Assembly: GCF_009739905.1 (NCBI RefSeq)
Contig: NZ_CP034279.1
Coordinates: forward strand, 310,001 to 374,000
Direction: 5' to 3'
DNA length: 64,000 bases
Source: Streptomyces ficellus
GTDB lineage: Bacteria > Actinomycetota > Actinomycetes > Streptomycetales > Streptomycetaceae
Part shown: piece by piece, positions 27,380-35,247 of the stretch
How the letters are laid out: each line of letters opens with the position of its first letter
Numbering within the stretch: position 1 is the stretch's first letter
Made by a program: the position numbers and the translations under genes
The notes under the pieces: generated by a model
Told to the model about the DNA's origin: nothing
What the model saw: the letters and a program-made list of their open reading frames with translations, nothing else
Database searches by the model: none

Positions 27380-28846
27380 TCAGGTACGACGGGCGGGCGC
27401 GGACCCGGGCGCGGACCCGGACGCGGAGGGCGGCGGGAAGGGGCCGGGAACGCAGGCTGAGCCGGGGAGGGGACTGGGGCCGGGGCCGGGGACGGGGACG
27501 GTGAGGCGTTCGGCGGCGGTGGCCGCGTCCCGGTCGGCGGCGGCCCGGCAGGACGGGCAGTTCCCGGCCAGGTGGGTGTCGACGAGGGCGGGGAACGCGC
27601 GCAGCAGGCTGCCGGCGATGCCCGCGGCGGCGTCGAGGAGTCCGCAGGCCCCGCGACCGGGCAGCCCGGCGGCCCAGCGAGTGAGGTTCGCGACGGCACC
27701 GTCGGGGGCACGGCCGGCGGCCAGGGCGCCGAGGGTGTCACGCACGGCACCCGACCCGGCGACGCAGACGCCGCACTGGCGGGCGCTCTCGGCCGCGAGG
27801 TGGGCGGCCGCGTCGGCCGCCGTGCTCACGGGGCAGTCGTCCGGGCCGAGGAACCGGATCGCGGCGCAGCCGAGCGCGGTACCGGCCTCGGCGAGCCGGT
27901 CCGGGTCGACCGGCAGGTCCAGCGCCCCTTCGCCGACGAGGCCGCCGAACAGCCCGCCCATGAGCGCGGCACGGGCGTCCCGGGTTCCCTGCGCCCGGGC
28001 GAGCCGGCGCAGGGTGGTGCCGTAGGGCGCTTCGGTGAGCAGGGGTTCGGTGCCCGCGGGGCCGGCCAGGGTGAGCAGGGTGGTCCGGGCGATCCGGTGC
28101 CGCCGGTCGGGCCGGGCAGCGATCAGGGCGATGCGGGCGAGGCTCTCGACGTTGGCGACGAGGGTGGGTTCACCGCCGACGCCGCTCTGGTACGGACGCG
28201 GTGGTTTCGCCAGGGGCAGGGCGGGGCCGCCGTCGATCCGCCGCACCACGGCGCTCTCCTCGCCCGCCACGTACGTGTGGCCGGTCTCGACGACCTCGAC
28301 GGTGTCGAGGGGGGACGCCGGGGCGCGCTCGGCGAGGGCACCGCGTACACGCTCGGCGGCCACGGGATCGGCGACGTACACGTATCCGTGCCGGGCGCCG
28401 GTGATCGAGGCGGCGCGGGCGAGCCCGTCGAGCACGAGGTGCGGGCGGGCGCGCAGCAGCCAGCGGTCCTTCACCGAGCCCGGTTCGCCCTCCTCGCCGT
28501 TGGCGACCACGACCGGGGCGCCGCCCGCGTCGCGTACGGCGGCCAGCTTCGTGGCGGCGGGGAAGGCCGCCCCGCCGCGGCCGCGCAGGCCGGCGTCGGC
28601 GAGGTGCGCGAGCAGTTCGCCGGGGGTGTCGTCGGCGCGCTGCCGGTAGCCGCCGGTGTCGAGGTAGGCGGTCAGGCTCTCCACGGCGCCCGGGGACGCT
28701 CCGAGGACCGTGCCGGCCGGTTCCGCCGGTTCCACCGTGCTCGTCGGTTCCGGCGGTTTCACCGTGCTCGTCGGTTCCGGCGGTTCCGCCAGGAGGGAGC
28801 GGACGCGGGTCGGCCCGGTGGTGACGGGTCGTGCGGTGGTCGTCAT
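27380..28846 (-). CDS. NuoF-like FMN/Fe-S oxidoreductase
   Basis: 488 aa. It keeps the core of the complex I 51-kDa subunit family: GRGGAAFP (about 89-96), NGEEGEPGSVKDR (116-128), YVAGEESAVVRRIDG, then a C-terminal region with QCGVC and later cysteines (RGACG, CPSC) for a Fe-S cluster. The normal N-terminus is replaced by a short Pro/Glu/Thr repeat region (residues about 21-46). It probably moves electrons between NADH and the ferredoxin encoded next to it. As there are no other nuo genes, it is a stand-alone reductase, not complex I. The ATG overlaps the stop of the upstream unknown gene by 4 bp. Pro/Gly-rich last 50 residues look disordered. Confidence 0.85.
   Translation of the reverse strand: MTTTARPVTTGPTRVRSLLAEPPEPTSTVKPPEPTSTVEPAEPAGTVLGASPGAVESLTAYLDTGGYRQRADDTPGELLAHLADAGLRGRGGAAFPAATKLAAVRDAGGAPVVVANGEEGEPGSVKDRWLLRARPHLVLDGLARAASITGARHGYVYVADPVAAERVRGALAERAPASPLDTVEVVETGHTYVAGEESAVVRRIDGGPALPLAKPPRPYQSGVGGEPTLVANVESLARIALIAARPDRRHRIARTTLLTLAGPAGTEPLLTEAPYGTTLRRLARAQGTRDARAALMGGLFGGLVGEGALDLPVDPDRLAEAGTALGCAAIRFLGPDDCPVSTAADAAAHLAAESARQCGVCVAGSGAVRDTLGALAAGRAPDGAVANLTRWAAGLPGRGACGLLDAAAGIAGSLLRAFPALVDTHLAGNCPSCRAAADRDAATAAERLTVPVPGPGPSPLPGSACVPGPFPPPSASGSAPGSAPARRT
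28731..28784 (-). repeat. 27-bp tandem repeat in the NuoF-like gene
   Basis: Two units, 28731-28757 and 28758-28784, identical except one base near the start (TCC versus TTC), encode PPEPTSTVK and PPEPTSTVE. A third, more diverged unit (AEPAGTV) follows in the protein. Slippage here changes a linker by nine residues without altering frame. Confidence 0.85.
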
Positions 28847-29286
28847 GGGCGTTCTCCGGCGGGAGGCATGGGCGTGGGAGCTGGGGAAGGGCCGGCGTCC
28901 GGTCCGGCCGCGGGCGCGTCGCACGGTCCGCGCAGCCGGCGCACCGCGGTCTCCAGTGCCTCGCGCTGGCGCGACGTACGGGCGTAGCCGGTGCCGGGCA
29001 GGCCGATGAGCATGTGGTGGTGGTCGAGGATCACCTCGCCCGCCAGCAGCGCGGCCGCACGGTCCCCGTGCCGCGTACCGTCGGCGACCGAGGTGACGAG
29101 GTCGGTGACCTCGGCGAGGTACCGCAGCCAGCCGCGTTGGCCGCCGTGCAGGATGAGCCGTTGCACACGGCGCCGTTCCGTGCCGGGGTGGACGGGCGGA
29201 CGGCGCAGGGCCGCGACACTCGCGGGCAGTTCCCGCTCCGGTTCGGGTGTGAGACCGAGCCAGACCAGACTCCGACGACCGCTCAT
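28843..29286 (-). CDS. Unrecognised 147-aa first gene of the leftward operon
   Basis: Starts MSGRRSLVWLGLTPEPEREL. A mostly helical middle (VQRLILHGGQRGWLRYLAEV) is followed by LLAGEVILDHHHMLIGLPGT, which contains a DHHH cluster that could bind a metal, and a Pro/Ala-rich tail. GGAGG lies 6 nt before the ATG (complement at 29284-29286). The stop overlaps the NuoF-like start (ATGA), so it is probably made with it. I do not recognise a family. As the first gene of a pathway operon it may be a scaffold, regulator or small subunit of the flavoprotein. Confidence 0.7.
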   Translation of the reverse strand: MSGRRSLVWLGLTPEPERELPASVAALRRPPVHPGTERRRVQRLILHGGQRGWLRYLAEVTDLVTSVADGTRHGDRAAALLAGEVILDHHHMLIGLPGTGYARTSRQREALETAVRRLRGPCDAPAAGPDAGPSPAPTPMPPAGERP

Positions 29287-29355
29287 GCGTGCCTCCGGGG
29301 AGAGGGGTGGGAGGGGCCCGGCGTCACCAGCCGGGCGGGGGTGCCACGAGCAGGC

Positions 29356-29476
29356 GTGCGGTGCCTGGGGCACGGGTGCGGTGCCTGGGGCACGGGTGCG
29401 GTGCCTGGGGCACGCTGTGGGGTGCTCGGAGCTCGGGTGGGGTGCCTGGGACAGGCGTGGGGTGCCCGGACACCGG
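29356..29476. repeat. 20-bp tandem repeats, about six copies, in the leftward leader
   Basis: Three near-perfect 20-bp units (29356-29375, 29376-29395, 29396-29415), GTGCGGTGCCTGGGGCACGG in form, are followed by three diverged ones (to 29476). They lie in the about 245-nt leader between the leftward promoter and its first gene, together with a G-rich stretch. GTGCC...GGCAC within each unit can form a small hairpin. This is not a CRISPR array because there are no spacers. Confidence 0.85.
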
Positions 29477-29539
29477 CGGGCACTCGACGGCGGGGACGTC
29501 GGCGGCGGCCGTCCATCGGGCCTTCCTCCGACCCCCATG

Positions 29540-29569
29540 ACACTAACTAACTGATTAGTCAGTGTGCAA
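29540..29569 (-). promoter_or_regulatory. Leftward promoter of the catabolic operon
   Basis: On the minus strand TTGCAC (complement at 29564-29569) and TAGTGT (29540-29545) are 18 bp apart, close to the housekeeping consensus. The 14-bp palindrome at 29550-29563 fills the spacer, so bound repressor would block RNA polymerase. Confidence 0.6.
29550..29563. promoter_or_regulatory. Candidate TetR operator 1
   Basis: ACTGATTAGTCAGT is an imperfect palindrome of the form ACTGAYTARTCAGT; only the central pair is asymmetric. It sits between the -35 and -10 of the leftward promoter. The most likely binder is the TetR protein of the same operon (20916-21527). Confidence 0.65.
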
Positions 29570-29572
29570 CCC

Positions 29573-29601
29573 TTGACATGGACCACCCTCACTCGCAATC
29601 T
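29573..29601 (+). promoter_or_regulatory. Rightward promoter of the Rieske/transport operon
   Basis: TTGACA at 29573-29578 is a perfect -35. A weak -10, CAATCT at 29596-29601, lies 17 bp downstream. Operator 2 starts within it at 29600 and covers the expected transcription start. Confidence 0.5.
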
Positions 29602-29619
29602 GACTAATCAATCAGTCAG
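29600..29619. promoter_or_regulatory. Candidate TetR operator 2
   Basis: CTGACTAATCAATCAGTCAG matches its own reverse complement at 16 of 20 positions, with arms CTGACT/AGTCAG. It shares the CTGAYTA core with operator 1, about 50 bp away, so one regulator probably controls both directions. Confidence 0.65.
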
Positions 29620-29651
29620 CGCTGAGCCGCCTCGTCCGCTGGAGTCAGCCG

Positions 29652-30824
29652 ATGCACCCTGAAGCCACCGCCGTACCTCCCCTCGCCCCCGAGGACGACC
29701 ATCCCGGTCAGGCCCTGGCCGCCCGCTATTACACCGATCCCGGGGTGGCCGAGGCCGAGACCCGGCACATCTTCGCCCGGTCCTGGCAGCTGGTCTGCCA
29801 CGAGTCCGACCTGCCCGGCCCCGGCGCCCGGCTCACCGCCACCGCCGCGGGCCGCGAGGTCCTGGTCGTACGCACCGAGGACGGCGGCCTGGCCGCCCAC
29901 CTCAACGTCTGCCGCCACCGCGGCACCCGCCTGGTGTCCGCACCCGAGCCGGAGGGCAAGGCCATCCGCTGCCCGTACCACGGCTGGACGTACAAGCTCG
30001 ACGGCCGCCTCGTGGGCGCGCCGGAGGCCCGCCAGATCCCCTGCCTGGACAAACCGAAACTCGGACTGTTCCCGGTCCGCGTCGAGTCGTTCCTCGGGTT
30101 CGTCTTCGTCAACCACGACCCGGACGCCGTGCCGCTGGCCGAGCAGTGCGCCGGGCTCGCCGAGGCCGTCGGCCACTACGCGGGCACCGACCTGGTCCCC
30201 GTCGGGCGCGGCCGCATCCACGACCTGGACGGCGCCGAGGTCCAGCAGGCCAACTGGAAGGTGGCCGTCGACAACTACCTCGAGGGCTACCACGTCCCGG
30301 TCGCGCACCCGGGCCTGATGCGCCTGCTCGACTACCAGGGCTACACCTGCGAGACCGACGAGTCGTACGCGCTGTTCGCCTCGCCGCTGCGGGACAAGCC
30401 GTCGTCGAACTGGCCCGAGCGCCTCTACCAGCGGATCGCCGCTCCCATGCCGGGCCTCAAGGAGGCCGACCGCCGGGTGTGGAGGTACGCGGTGATCTAT
30501 CCGAACACACTCATCGACTTCTACCCCGACCATGTGCTTGCCTGGACCGCGATCCCCACCGGGGTCGACCGCGTGGCCGTCCCCGGTGCCTTCTACACCC
30601 GGCGGGGCACCTCGCTGCGCACCCGTCTCGCGCGGCGGCTCAACATCCACATCGGCTGGATCACCAACGACGAGGACGCCGAGCTCGTGGCCCGCGTACA
30701 GAAAGGACTCACGACGCCCGGGTTCGAACCGGGCCCGCTCTCGCGGCGCGAGGCGGCGGTCGGCTGGTTCGCCGGCCGGGTGAGGTCGGATCTCGCCGGC
30801 GCCCCCGACGGCGAGCTGCCCTGA
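29652..30824 (+). CDS. Rieske non-haem iron mono-oxygenase, alpha subunit
   Basis: 390 aa. The Rieske [2Fe-2S] ligands are Cys87-x-His89 (NVCRHRGT) and Cys107-x2-His110 (RCPYHGWTY). The mononuclear iron site is in ANWKVAVDNYLEGYHVPVAHPGL: bridging Asp207, ligands His214 and His219. The family includes choline, carnitine and glycine-betaine oxygenases and ring-hydroxylating dioxygenases; the DNYLEGYHVP form is nearest to the quaternary-amine group, but the substrate is not fixed by sequence alone. No reductase is fused; the ferredoxin (27160) and NuoF-like protein (27380) encoded divergently are candidates for its electron supply. The ATG follows GGAG. It heads an operon with polyamine-type transport and amine oxidation genes. 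Confidence 0.9.
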   Translation: MHPEATAVPPLAPEDDHPGQALAARYYTDPGVAEAETRHIFARSWQLVCHESDLPGPGARLTATAAGREVLVVRTEDGGLAAHLNVCRHRGTRLVSAPEPEGKAIRCPYHGWTYKLDGRLVGAPEARQIPCLDKPKLGLFPVRVESFLGFVFVNHDPDAVPLAEQCAGLAEAVGHYAGTDLVPVGRGRIHDLDGAEVQQANWKVAVDNYLEGYHVPVAHPGLMRLLDYQGYTCETDESYALFASPLRDKPSSNWPERLYQRIAAPMPGLKEADRRVWRYAVIYPNTLIDFYPDHVLAWTAIPTGVDRVAVPGAFYTRRGTSLRTRLARRLNIHIGWITNDEDAELVARVQKGLTTPGFEPGPLSRREAAVGWFAGRVRSDLAGAPDGELP

Positions 30825-31035
30825 GCCCTTCGTACCGCCCGCTCCCTCCCGTTCCTCGTTCCCCGCTCCCCCTTCCCGCTCCCGCCTTCCCGTTCGGCTC
30901 CTCCGCCCGGCTCCGGCGCCCGGCCTCCCCACCCGGTGCCTCCGTCACAGGCCGGCCGCAACGCCTCCCCTCCCCCGCTTCCCCGCTTCCCCGCTCAGAG
31001 TCCGTTCCGCCCGGACCCCACGGAGAGGACCATCG
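30825..31035 (+). other. Pyrimidine-rich spacer, no gene
   Basis: About 210 bp of CT-rich DNA on the plus strand with many CCCGCTCCC/TTCC variants between the Rieske gene and the transporter gene. No promoter or hairpin stands out. It may be an unstructured leader or a site of slippage. Confidence 0.5.
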
Positions 31036-32199
31036 ATGTCCCCCGAGGCACCCACCCCACCCCCGCCCCACCGACACCTGTCCCGCCGATCCCTGCTGCG
31101 CACCGGAACCGCGGCGGCGATCGGCCTCGGGCTCGGCACGGCCGCCACCGGCTGCGGGTTCACGTCCGCCGGCGTCGCCGCCCAGGAGGCCGACGACGAA
31201 CCCATCGAGATGAAGATCGACGGCGATCTCGTCTACTTCAACTGGGCCGACTTCGTCGATCCGGCGGTCTTCGCCGGTTTCGAGAAGGAGTACGGCGTCA
31301 AGGTCGTCCAGTCGAACTTCGACTCGATGGAGGGCATGGTCGCCAAGCTCAACGCCGGCAACCGGTACGACATCGTCTTCCCCACCGCGAAGTGGGCGCA
31401 GCGGCTCGTCCAGGGGCACCGGCTGCGCCGTATCGACCGCACGCGCCTGCGCAACGCGGATGCCGTCTTCGGCGCCTACGACTACTTCTCCGACCCCTGG
31501 TACGACCCGGGGTCGGAGCACACGCTGCCGTTCACGATGTACAAGACGGGCATCGGGTGGCGCAAGGACAAGATCGGCGACTCGCTGTCCGGTTCGTGGG
31601 AGGACCTGTGGTCGTCCCGCGTCAAGGGCCGGGTGTTCGTGCTGGACGACCGTGACGAGGTCCTCGGCCTGGCGGCGCTCAAGCTGGGTCTGGCCGTCTC
31701 GACCTCCGACCCCGGCGACCTCGGGGACATCACCGACACCCTGCGCTCCCTGCGCCCGAACCTGCGCGGGTTCTCCAGCGACAGCTACAACAACCTGCTC
31801 ACCGGCAACGCGGTGATGACGCAGGCGTGGAGCGGTGACATGGCCGCGATGCTGAACCAGGCGAAGGACCCGTCGGTGTTCGGCTTCGAGGTGGCGAAGG
31901 AGGGCGCGCCGATCAACTCGGACTGCTACGCCATTCCGTCCGACGCCCCGCACCCCGGCACTGCGATGATGTTCATCGACTACATGCTCCGGCCCGAGAA
32001 CGCGCGCCGGAACATCGAGTACATCGGTTATCCCATGCCGGTGGCCGGCACCGAGGACACGTACGCCGCCCTGGTCGAGCCCTTCCCGATGTGCGTGGTC
32101 GGGGCGGACGAGCTGAGGGACGAACTCTACTTCCGCAACAGCGACGCCGGGGGCGAACGCGCCCGTGATGCCGCCTGGACCCGTGTGAAAGCCGGCTGA
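31036..32199 (+). CDS. PotD/F-type substrate-binding lipoprotein, Tat-exported
   Basis: 387 aa. The signal SRRSLLRTG (residues 16-24) is a twin-arginine type and the hydrophobic stretch ends at Cys40 in AATGCGFTS, so the protein is a lipoprotein on the outside of the membrane. The mature part has periplasmic-binding folds of the spermidine/putrescine class: YFNWADFVDPAVFAGFEKEY, VVQSNFDSMEGMVAKLNAGN, and VAKEGAPINSDCYAIPSDAP. It captures a cationic amine and passes it to the permease encoded next. The ATG follows GGAGAGGA. Substrate (putrescine, spermidine, or another amine) is not fixed. Confidence 0.9.
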   Translation: MSPEAPTPPPPHRHLSRRSLLRTGTAAAIGLGLGTAATGCGFTSAGVAAQEADDEPIEMKIDGDLVYFNWADFVDPAVFAGFEKEYGVKVVQSNFDSMEGMVAKLNAGNRYDIVFPTAKWAQRLVQGHRLRRIDRTRLRNADAVFGAYDYFSDPWYDPGSEHTLPFTMYKTGIGWRKDKIGDSLSGSWEDLWSSRVKGRVFVLDDRDEVLGLAALKLGLAVSTSDPGDLGDITDTLRSLRPNLRGFSSDSYNNLLTGNAVMTQAWSGDMAAMLNQAKDPSVFGFEVAKEGAPINSDCYAIPSDAPHPGTAMMFIDYMLRPENARRNIEYIGYPMPVAGTEDTYAALVEPFPMCVVGADELRDELYFRNSDAGGERARDAAWTRVKAG

Positions 32200-32203
32200 C
32201 GCC

Positions 32204-33205
32204 ATGGCACCGCAGAACGTCTCCCGTCCCGCACCGCACTCCGACCCACCACACCCCGATCCACAACACACCGATCCACCACACTCCGCCCCGCCGGCCG
32301 CCGATCCACAACGCAACGATCCCCGGCCCGCCGGGACACAGCGCCCCTCCCCCGTCGCCGGCCGGCGCCTGTGGGCCTGGCTGATGCTGCCCGGCATCCT
32401 GTGGATGGCCGCGTTCCTCGTCGGCTCGCTGGTCCTGGTCGCCATGCTGGCCTTCGGCACCACCGACCCCCTCGGCAATCCGCGCTTCGGGTTCAACCCG
32501 GAGAACATCGCCGCCCTCGCCGAGCCCGCCTACCGTTCGGTGCTGCTCCGCTCCCTCGGGTACGCGCTGCTGACCTGCCTGATCTGCCTGCTGGTGGCGT
32601 ATCCGGTCGCGTACGCGATCGCCCTGCACGGCGGCCGGTTCAAGACGCTGCTGATCGCGGCGATCGTGGTGCCGTTCTTCGCCAACTACCTGGTGCGCAT
32701 GTACGGGTGGTCGGTGGTGCTGTCGGACGACGGGCCGCTGCTGCGGGCGTTGCGCGCGGTGGGGCTGGCGGACGACGGCACGCGGATCCTCCAGACCGGC
32801 GGGGGCGTCGTCGCCGGTCTCGTCTACGGCTTCGTCGTCTTCATGATCATTCCGTTGTACGCCGCGCTGGAGCGGATGGACGTCTCGCTGATCGAGGCGG
32901 GCCGTGACCTGTACGGAGGTCCGCTGCGGACCTTCTTCCACGTGACGCTGCCCGCGACCCGGCAGGGCGCGGCGGCGGGGTGCGTCCTCGTGTTCCTGCC
33001 CGCCATGGGCGACTTCGTCAGCGCGCAGCTGTTGGGAGGCCCCGACCAGATCATGATCGGCAACCTGATCCAGGACAAGTTCTTCCAGGGCCAGAACTGG
33101 CCGCTCGGTTCGGCGCTGACGATGCTGATGATGGCGGTGCTGTTCCTGGGGATGCTGGGCTACCTCCGGCGGGCCCGCAAGGACGAGGCGGGGGCGGTCC
33201 GATGA
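32204..33205 (+). CDS. ABC transporter permease, PotB-type
   Basis: 333 aa. After a Pro/His/Asp-rich N-terminus of about 45 residues (HPDPQHTDPPH), six membrane segments are predicted; the cytoplasmic coupling loop reads LIEAGRDLYGGPLRTFFHVT, the EAA motif of binding-protein-dependent permeases. It starts 4 bp after the binding-protein stop. The His-rich extension is not usual for PotB and could bind metal or be a species-specific linker. It forms a heterodimer with the next gene's product. Confidence 0.92.
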   Translation: MAPQNVSRPAPHSDPPHPDPQHTDPPHSAPPAADPQRNDPRPAGTQRPSPVAGRRLWAWLMLPGILWMAAFLVGSLVLVAMLAFGTTDPLGNPRFGFNPENIAALAEPAYRSVLLRSLGYALLTCLICLLVAYPVAYAIALHGGRFKTLLIAAIVVPFFANYLVRMYGWSVVLSDDGPLLRALRAVGLADDGTRILQTGGGVVAGLVYGFVVFMIIPLYAALERMDVSLIEAGRDLYGGPLRTFFHVTLPATRQGAAAGCVLVFLPAMGDFVSAQLLGGPDQIMIGNLIQDKFFQGQNWPLGSALTMLMMAVLFLGMLGYLRRARKDEAGAVR

Positions 33206-34050
33206 CGCTCCGTACCGAGGGAGCCCGGCGGGCGCGCCGCGGCACCGACCGCAGGCCGCGGTTCGCCCTGGCCGTCACCGTCGCGTTCTTCGCGCTGCTG
33301 TACCTGCCGATCGGCGTGGTGGTGCTCTTCTCGTTCAACTCGCAGAAGTCGCTGACGGTCTTCAAGGACTTCAGTTCGCGCTGGTACGAGGCGTTCTTCC
33401 GGGACCAGTTGCTGCTGGACTCCCTCGGCATGAGCCTGCAGGTGTCCCTGGTGGCGACGGCCGGCTCGCTGGTCCTCGGTGTGGCGCTGGCACTGGGGCT
33501 GGTGCGGTCGCGGGACCGGCTGGGCTCGCTCGCCGGCCTGATCATGCTCATTCCGCTCATCACGCCGGAGATCGTCACCGGGGTCGCGGCGATGCTGCTG
33601 TTCAAGGGGATGGGGGTGCCGCTGTCCACCGGCACGGTGATGCTGGCGGAGATCACGTTCTCCATCTCGTACGTGACGGTGATCCTGCGCTCCCGGATCG
33701 CCGCGCTCAATCCGGAGGTGGAGGAGGCGGCGATGGACCTGGGCGCCACGCGCTGGCAGGCGTTGCGGCTGGTGACGCTGCCGGCGCTGCTGCCCAGCAT
33801 CCTCGCGTCCGCCGTGCTGATCTTCGCCCTGGTCTTCGACGACTTCGTGCTGGCGTACTTCACCACGGGCGTCGATCCGCAGCCGCTGTCCGTGCGCATC
33901 TATTCGGCGATCCGCTTCGGCGTGCAGCCCACCATCAACGCGGTCGGCACCCTCATGCTGTTCGGTTCGATCGCCCTCATCGCCCTCGCGCTGTTCATCC
34001 CCAGGCTGTTCGGCCGGCGCGGCGGCATCGATCTCCTCTCCGGGAAGTGA
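33202..34050 (+). CDS. ABC transporter permease, PotC-type
   Basis: 282 aa with six predicted membrane helices. It carries the EAA loop EEAAMDLGATRWQALRLVTL and a conserved-looking ITPEIVTGVAAMLLFKGMGV segment as in PotC. ATGA overlap with the PotB-type gene supports coupled translation. It pairs with the PotB-type subunit and docks on the ATPase at 34047. Confidence 0.93.
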   Translation: MTLRTEGARRARRGTDRRPRFALAVTVAFFALLYLPIGVVVLFSFNSQKSLTVFKDFSSRWYEAFFRDQLLLDSLGMSLQVSLVATAGSLVLGVALALGLVRSRDRLGSLAGLIMLIPLITPEIVTGVAAMLLFKGMGVPLSTGTVMLAEITFSISYVTVILRSRIAALNPEVEEAAMDLGATRWQALRLVTLPALLPSILASAVLIFALVFDDFVLAYFTTGVDPQPLSVRIYSAIRFGVQPTINAVGTLMLFGSIALIALALFIPRLFGRRGGIDLLSGK

Positions 34051-35168
34051 TACCCGTGACCACCACGACGACTTCGAAGGCGGCCGCGGCCGGTGCGGGC
34101 GGCGGCGCGCCCGCGGTGCGGCTGGACGACATCTGCAAGCGCTACGGCGACTCCCACGCCGTGCGGGACCTCAGTCTGGACATCGACGGCGGTGAGTTCT
34201 TCTCGCTCCTCGGGCCGTCGGGCTGCGGCAAGACGACCTCGCTGCGCATGATCGGCGGCTTCACCACCCCGACGCAGGGGCGGATCCTGCTGAACGGTGA
34301 CGACGTCACGGGTCTGCCGCCGGACAGGCGCGACGTGAACACGGTGTTCCAGAGCTACGCCCTCTTCGACCACCTGTCGGTCGCCGACAACGTGGCCTTC
34401 GGGCTGAAGCGCAAGGGCGTGGGGCGGGCCGAGATACGTGAGCGGGTGGGCGCGATGCTGGAACGCGTCCAGCTGTCCGGCCTGGCCGGCCGCAAGCCCG
34501 CCACGCTGTCCGGCGGTCAGCGTCAGCGGGTGGCCCTGGCCCGGGCGCTGGTCAACCGGCCGCAGGTGCTGCTGCTGGACGAGCCGCTCGCCGCGCTCGA
34601 CCTGAAACTGCGGCGGCAGATGCAGGTGGAGCTGAAGCAGATCCAGCGGGAGATCGGCATCACGTTCGTGTTCGTCACGCACGACCAGGACGAGGCACTG
34701 ACCATGTCGGACCGGGTGTGCGTGATGAACGACGGTCACGTGCAGCAGTGCGGCACGCCCGAGGACGTGTACGAGCGGCCGTCCAACACCTTCGTCGCCT
34801 CGTTCATGGGCACCTCCAACCTGGTGCCGGGCACCTACCGGGCCGGCGAGGTGGTGATGGACGGGGGCCCGGCGCTGCCGGTGGGGCCGCGCGCGGGAGT
34901 CGGCGAGGGCAGCCGGGTGAGCGTCGCGATCCGGCCGGAGAAGATCTGGCTGTCCGACCTGACGGCGGACATGGCGCGGGTGACCGGGACGGTCAGGGAG
35001 ACCGTGTACTCCGGTCCGACCACGACCTATCTGATCGAACTGACCCCCGGTGTCACGGTGTCGGTGCTGGAGCAGAACACCGACCGGTCCCGGATGGAGG
35101 ACCGGTGGTGCGGTGGGGAGAGCGTCGAGATCGGCTGGCGCCCGGAGCACTGCCTGGTGCTGGACTGA
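34047..35168 (+). CDS. ABC transporter ATPase, PotA-type
   Basis: 373 aa. Nucleotide-binding motifs are complete: Walker A GPSGCGKTT, signature LSGGQRQRVALARAL, Walker B VLLLDEPLAALD, and the switch His in VTHDQDEAL. The C-terminal part (about 250-373) is a TOBE-like regulatory domain. The start may be GTG 34047 (4-bp overlap, as in the neighbouring genes) or GTG 34056, which has a better spaced GGAAG. It energises import by the two permeases. Confidence 0.93.
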   Translation: MIPVTTTTTSKAAAAGAGGGAPAVRLDDICKRYGDSHAVRDLSLDIDGGEFFSLLGPSGCGKTTSLRMIGGFTTPTQGRILLNGDDVTGLPPDRRDVNTVFQSYALFDHLSVADNVAFGLKRKGVGRAEIRERVGAMLERVQLSGLAGRKPATLSGGQRQRVALARALVNRPQVLLLDEPLAALDLKLRRQMQVELKQIQREIGITFVFVTHDQDEALTMSDRVCVMNDGHVQQCGTPEDVYERPSNTFVASFMGTSNLVPGTYRAGEVVMDGGPALPVGPRAGVGEGSRVSVAIRPEKIWLSDLTADMARVTGTVRETVYSGPTTTYLIELTPGVTVSVLEQNTDRSRMEDRWCGGESVEIGWRPEHCLVLD

Positions 35169-35247
35169 GGCCCTGCCCGGCCCTCCGCACGCAGCACCGC
35201 CGCGCGCGCCCCTGTGGCCCGCGCCCTCAGAGAAGGAACGTGTCCCC

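Noticed and set aside
27380..28846. Complex I (nuo) remnant
   Set aside because: Only a NuoF-like gene is present, with a different N-terminus and a neighbouring ferredoxin; stand-alone reductases of this type are a better fit than a decayed nuo operon.
29356..29476. CRISPR array
   Set aside because: Units are directly adjacent with no spacers and no cas genes are present.
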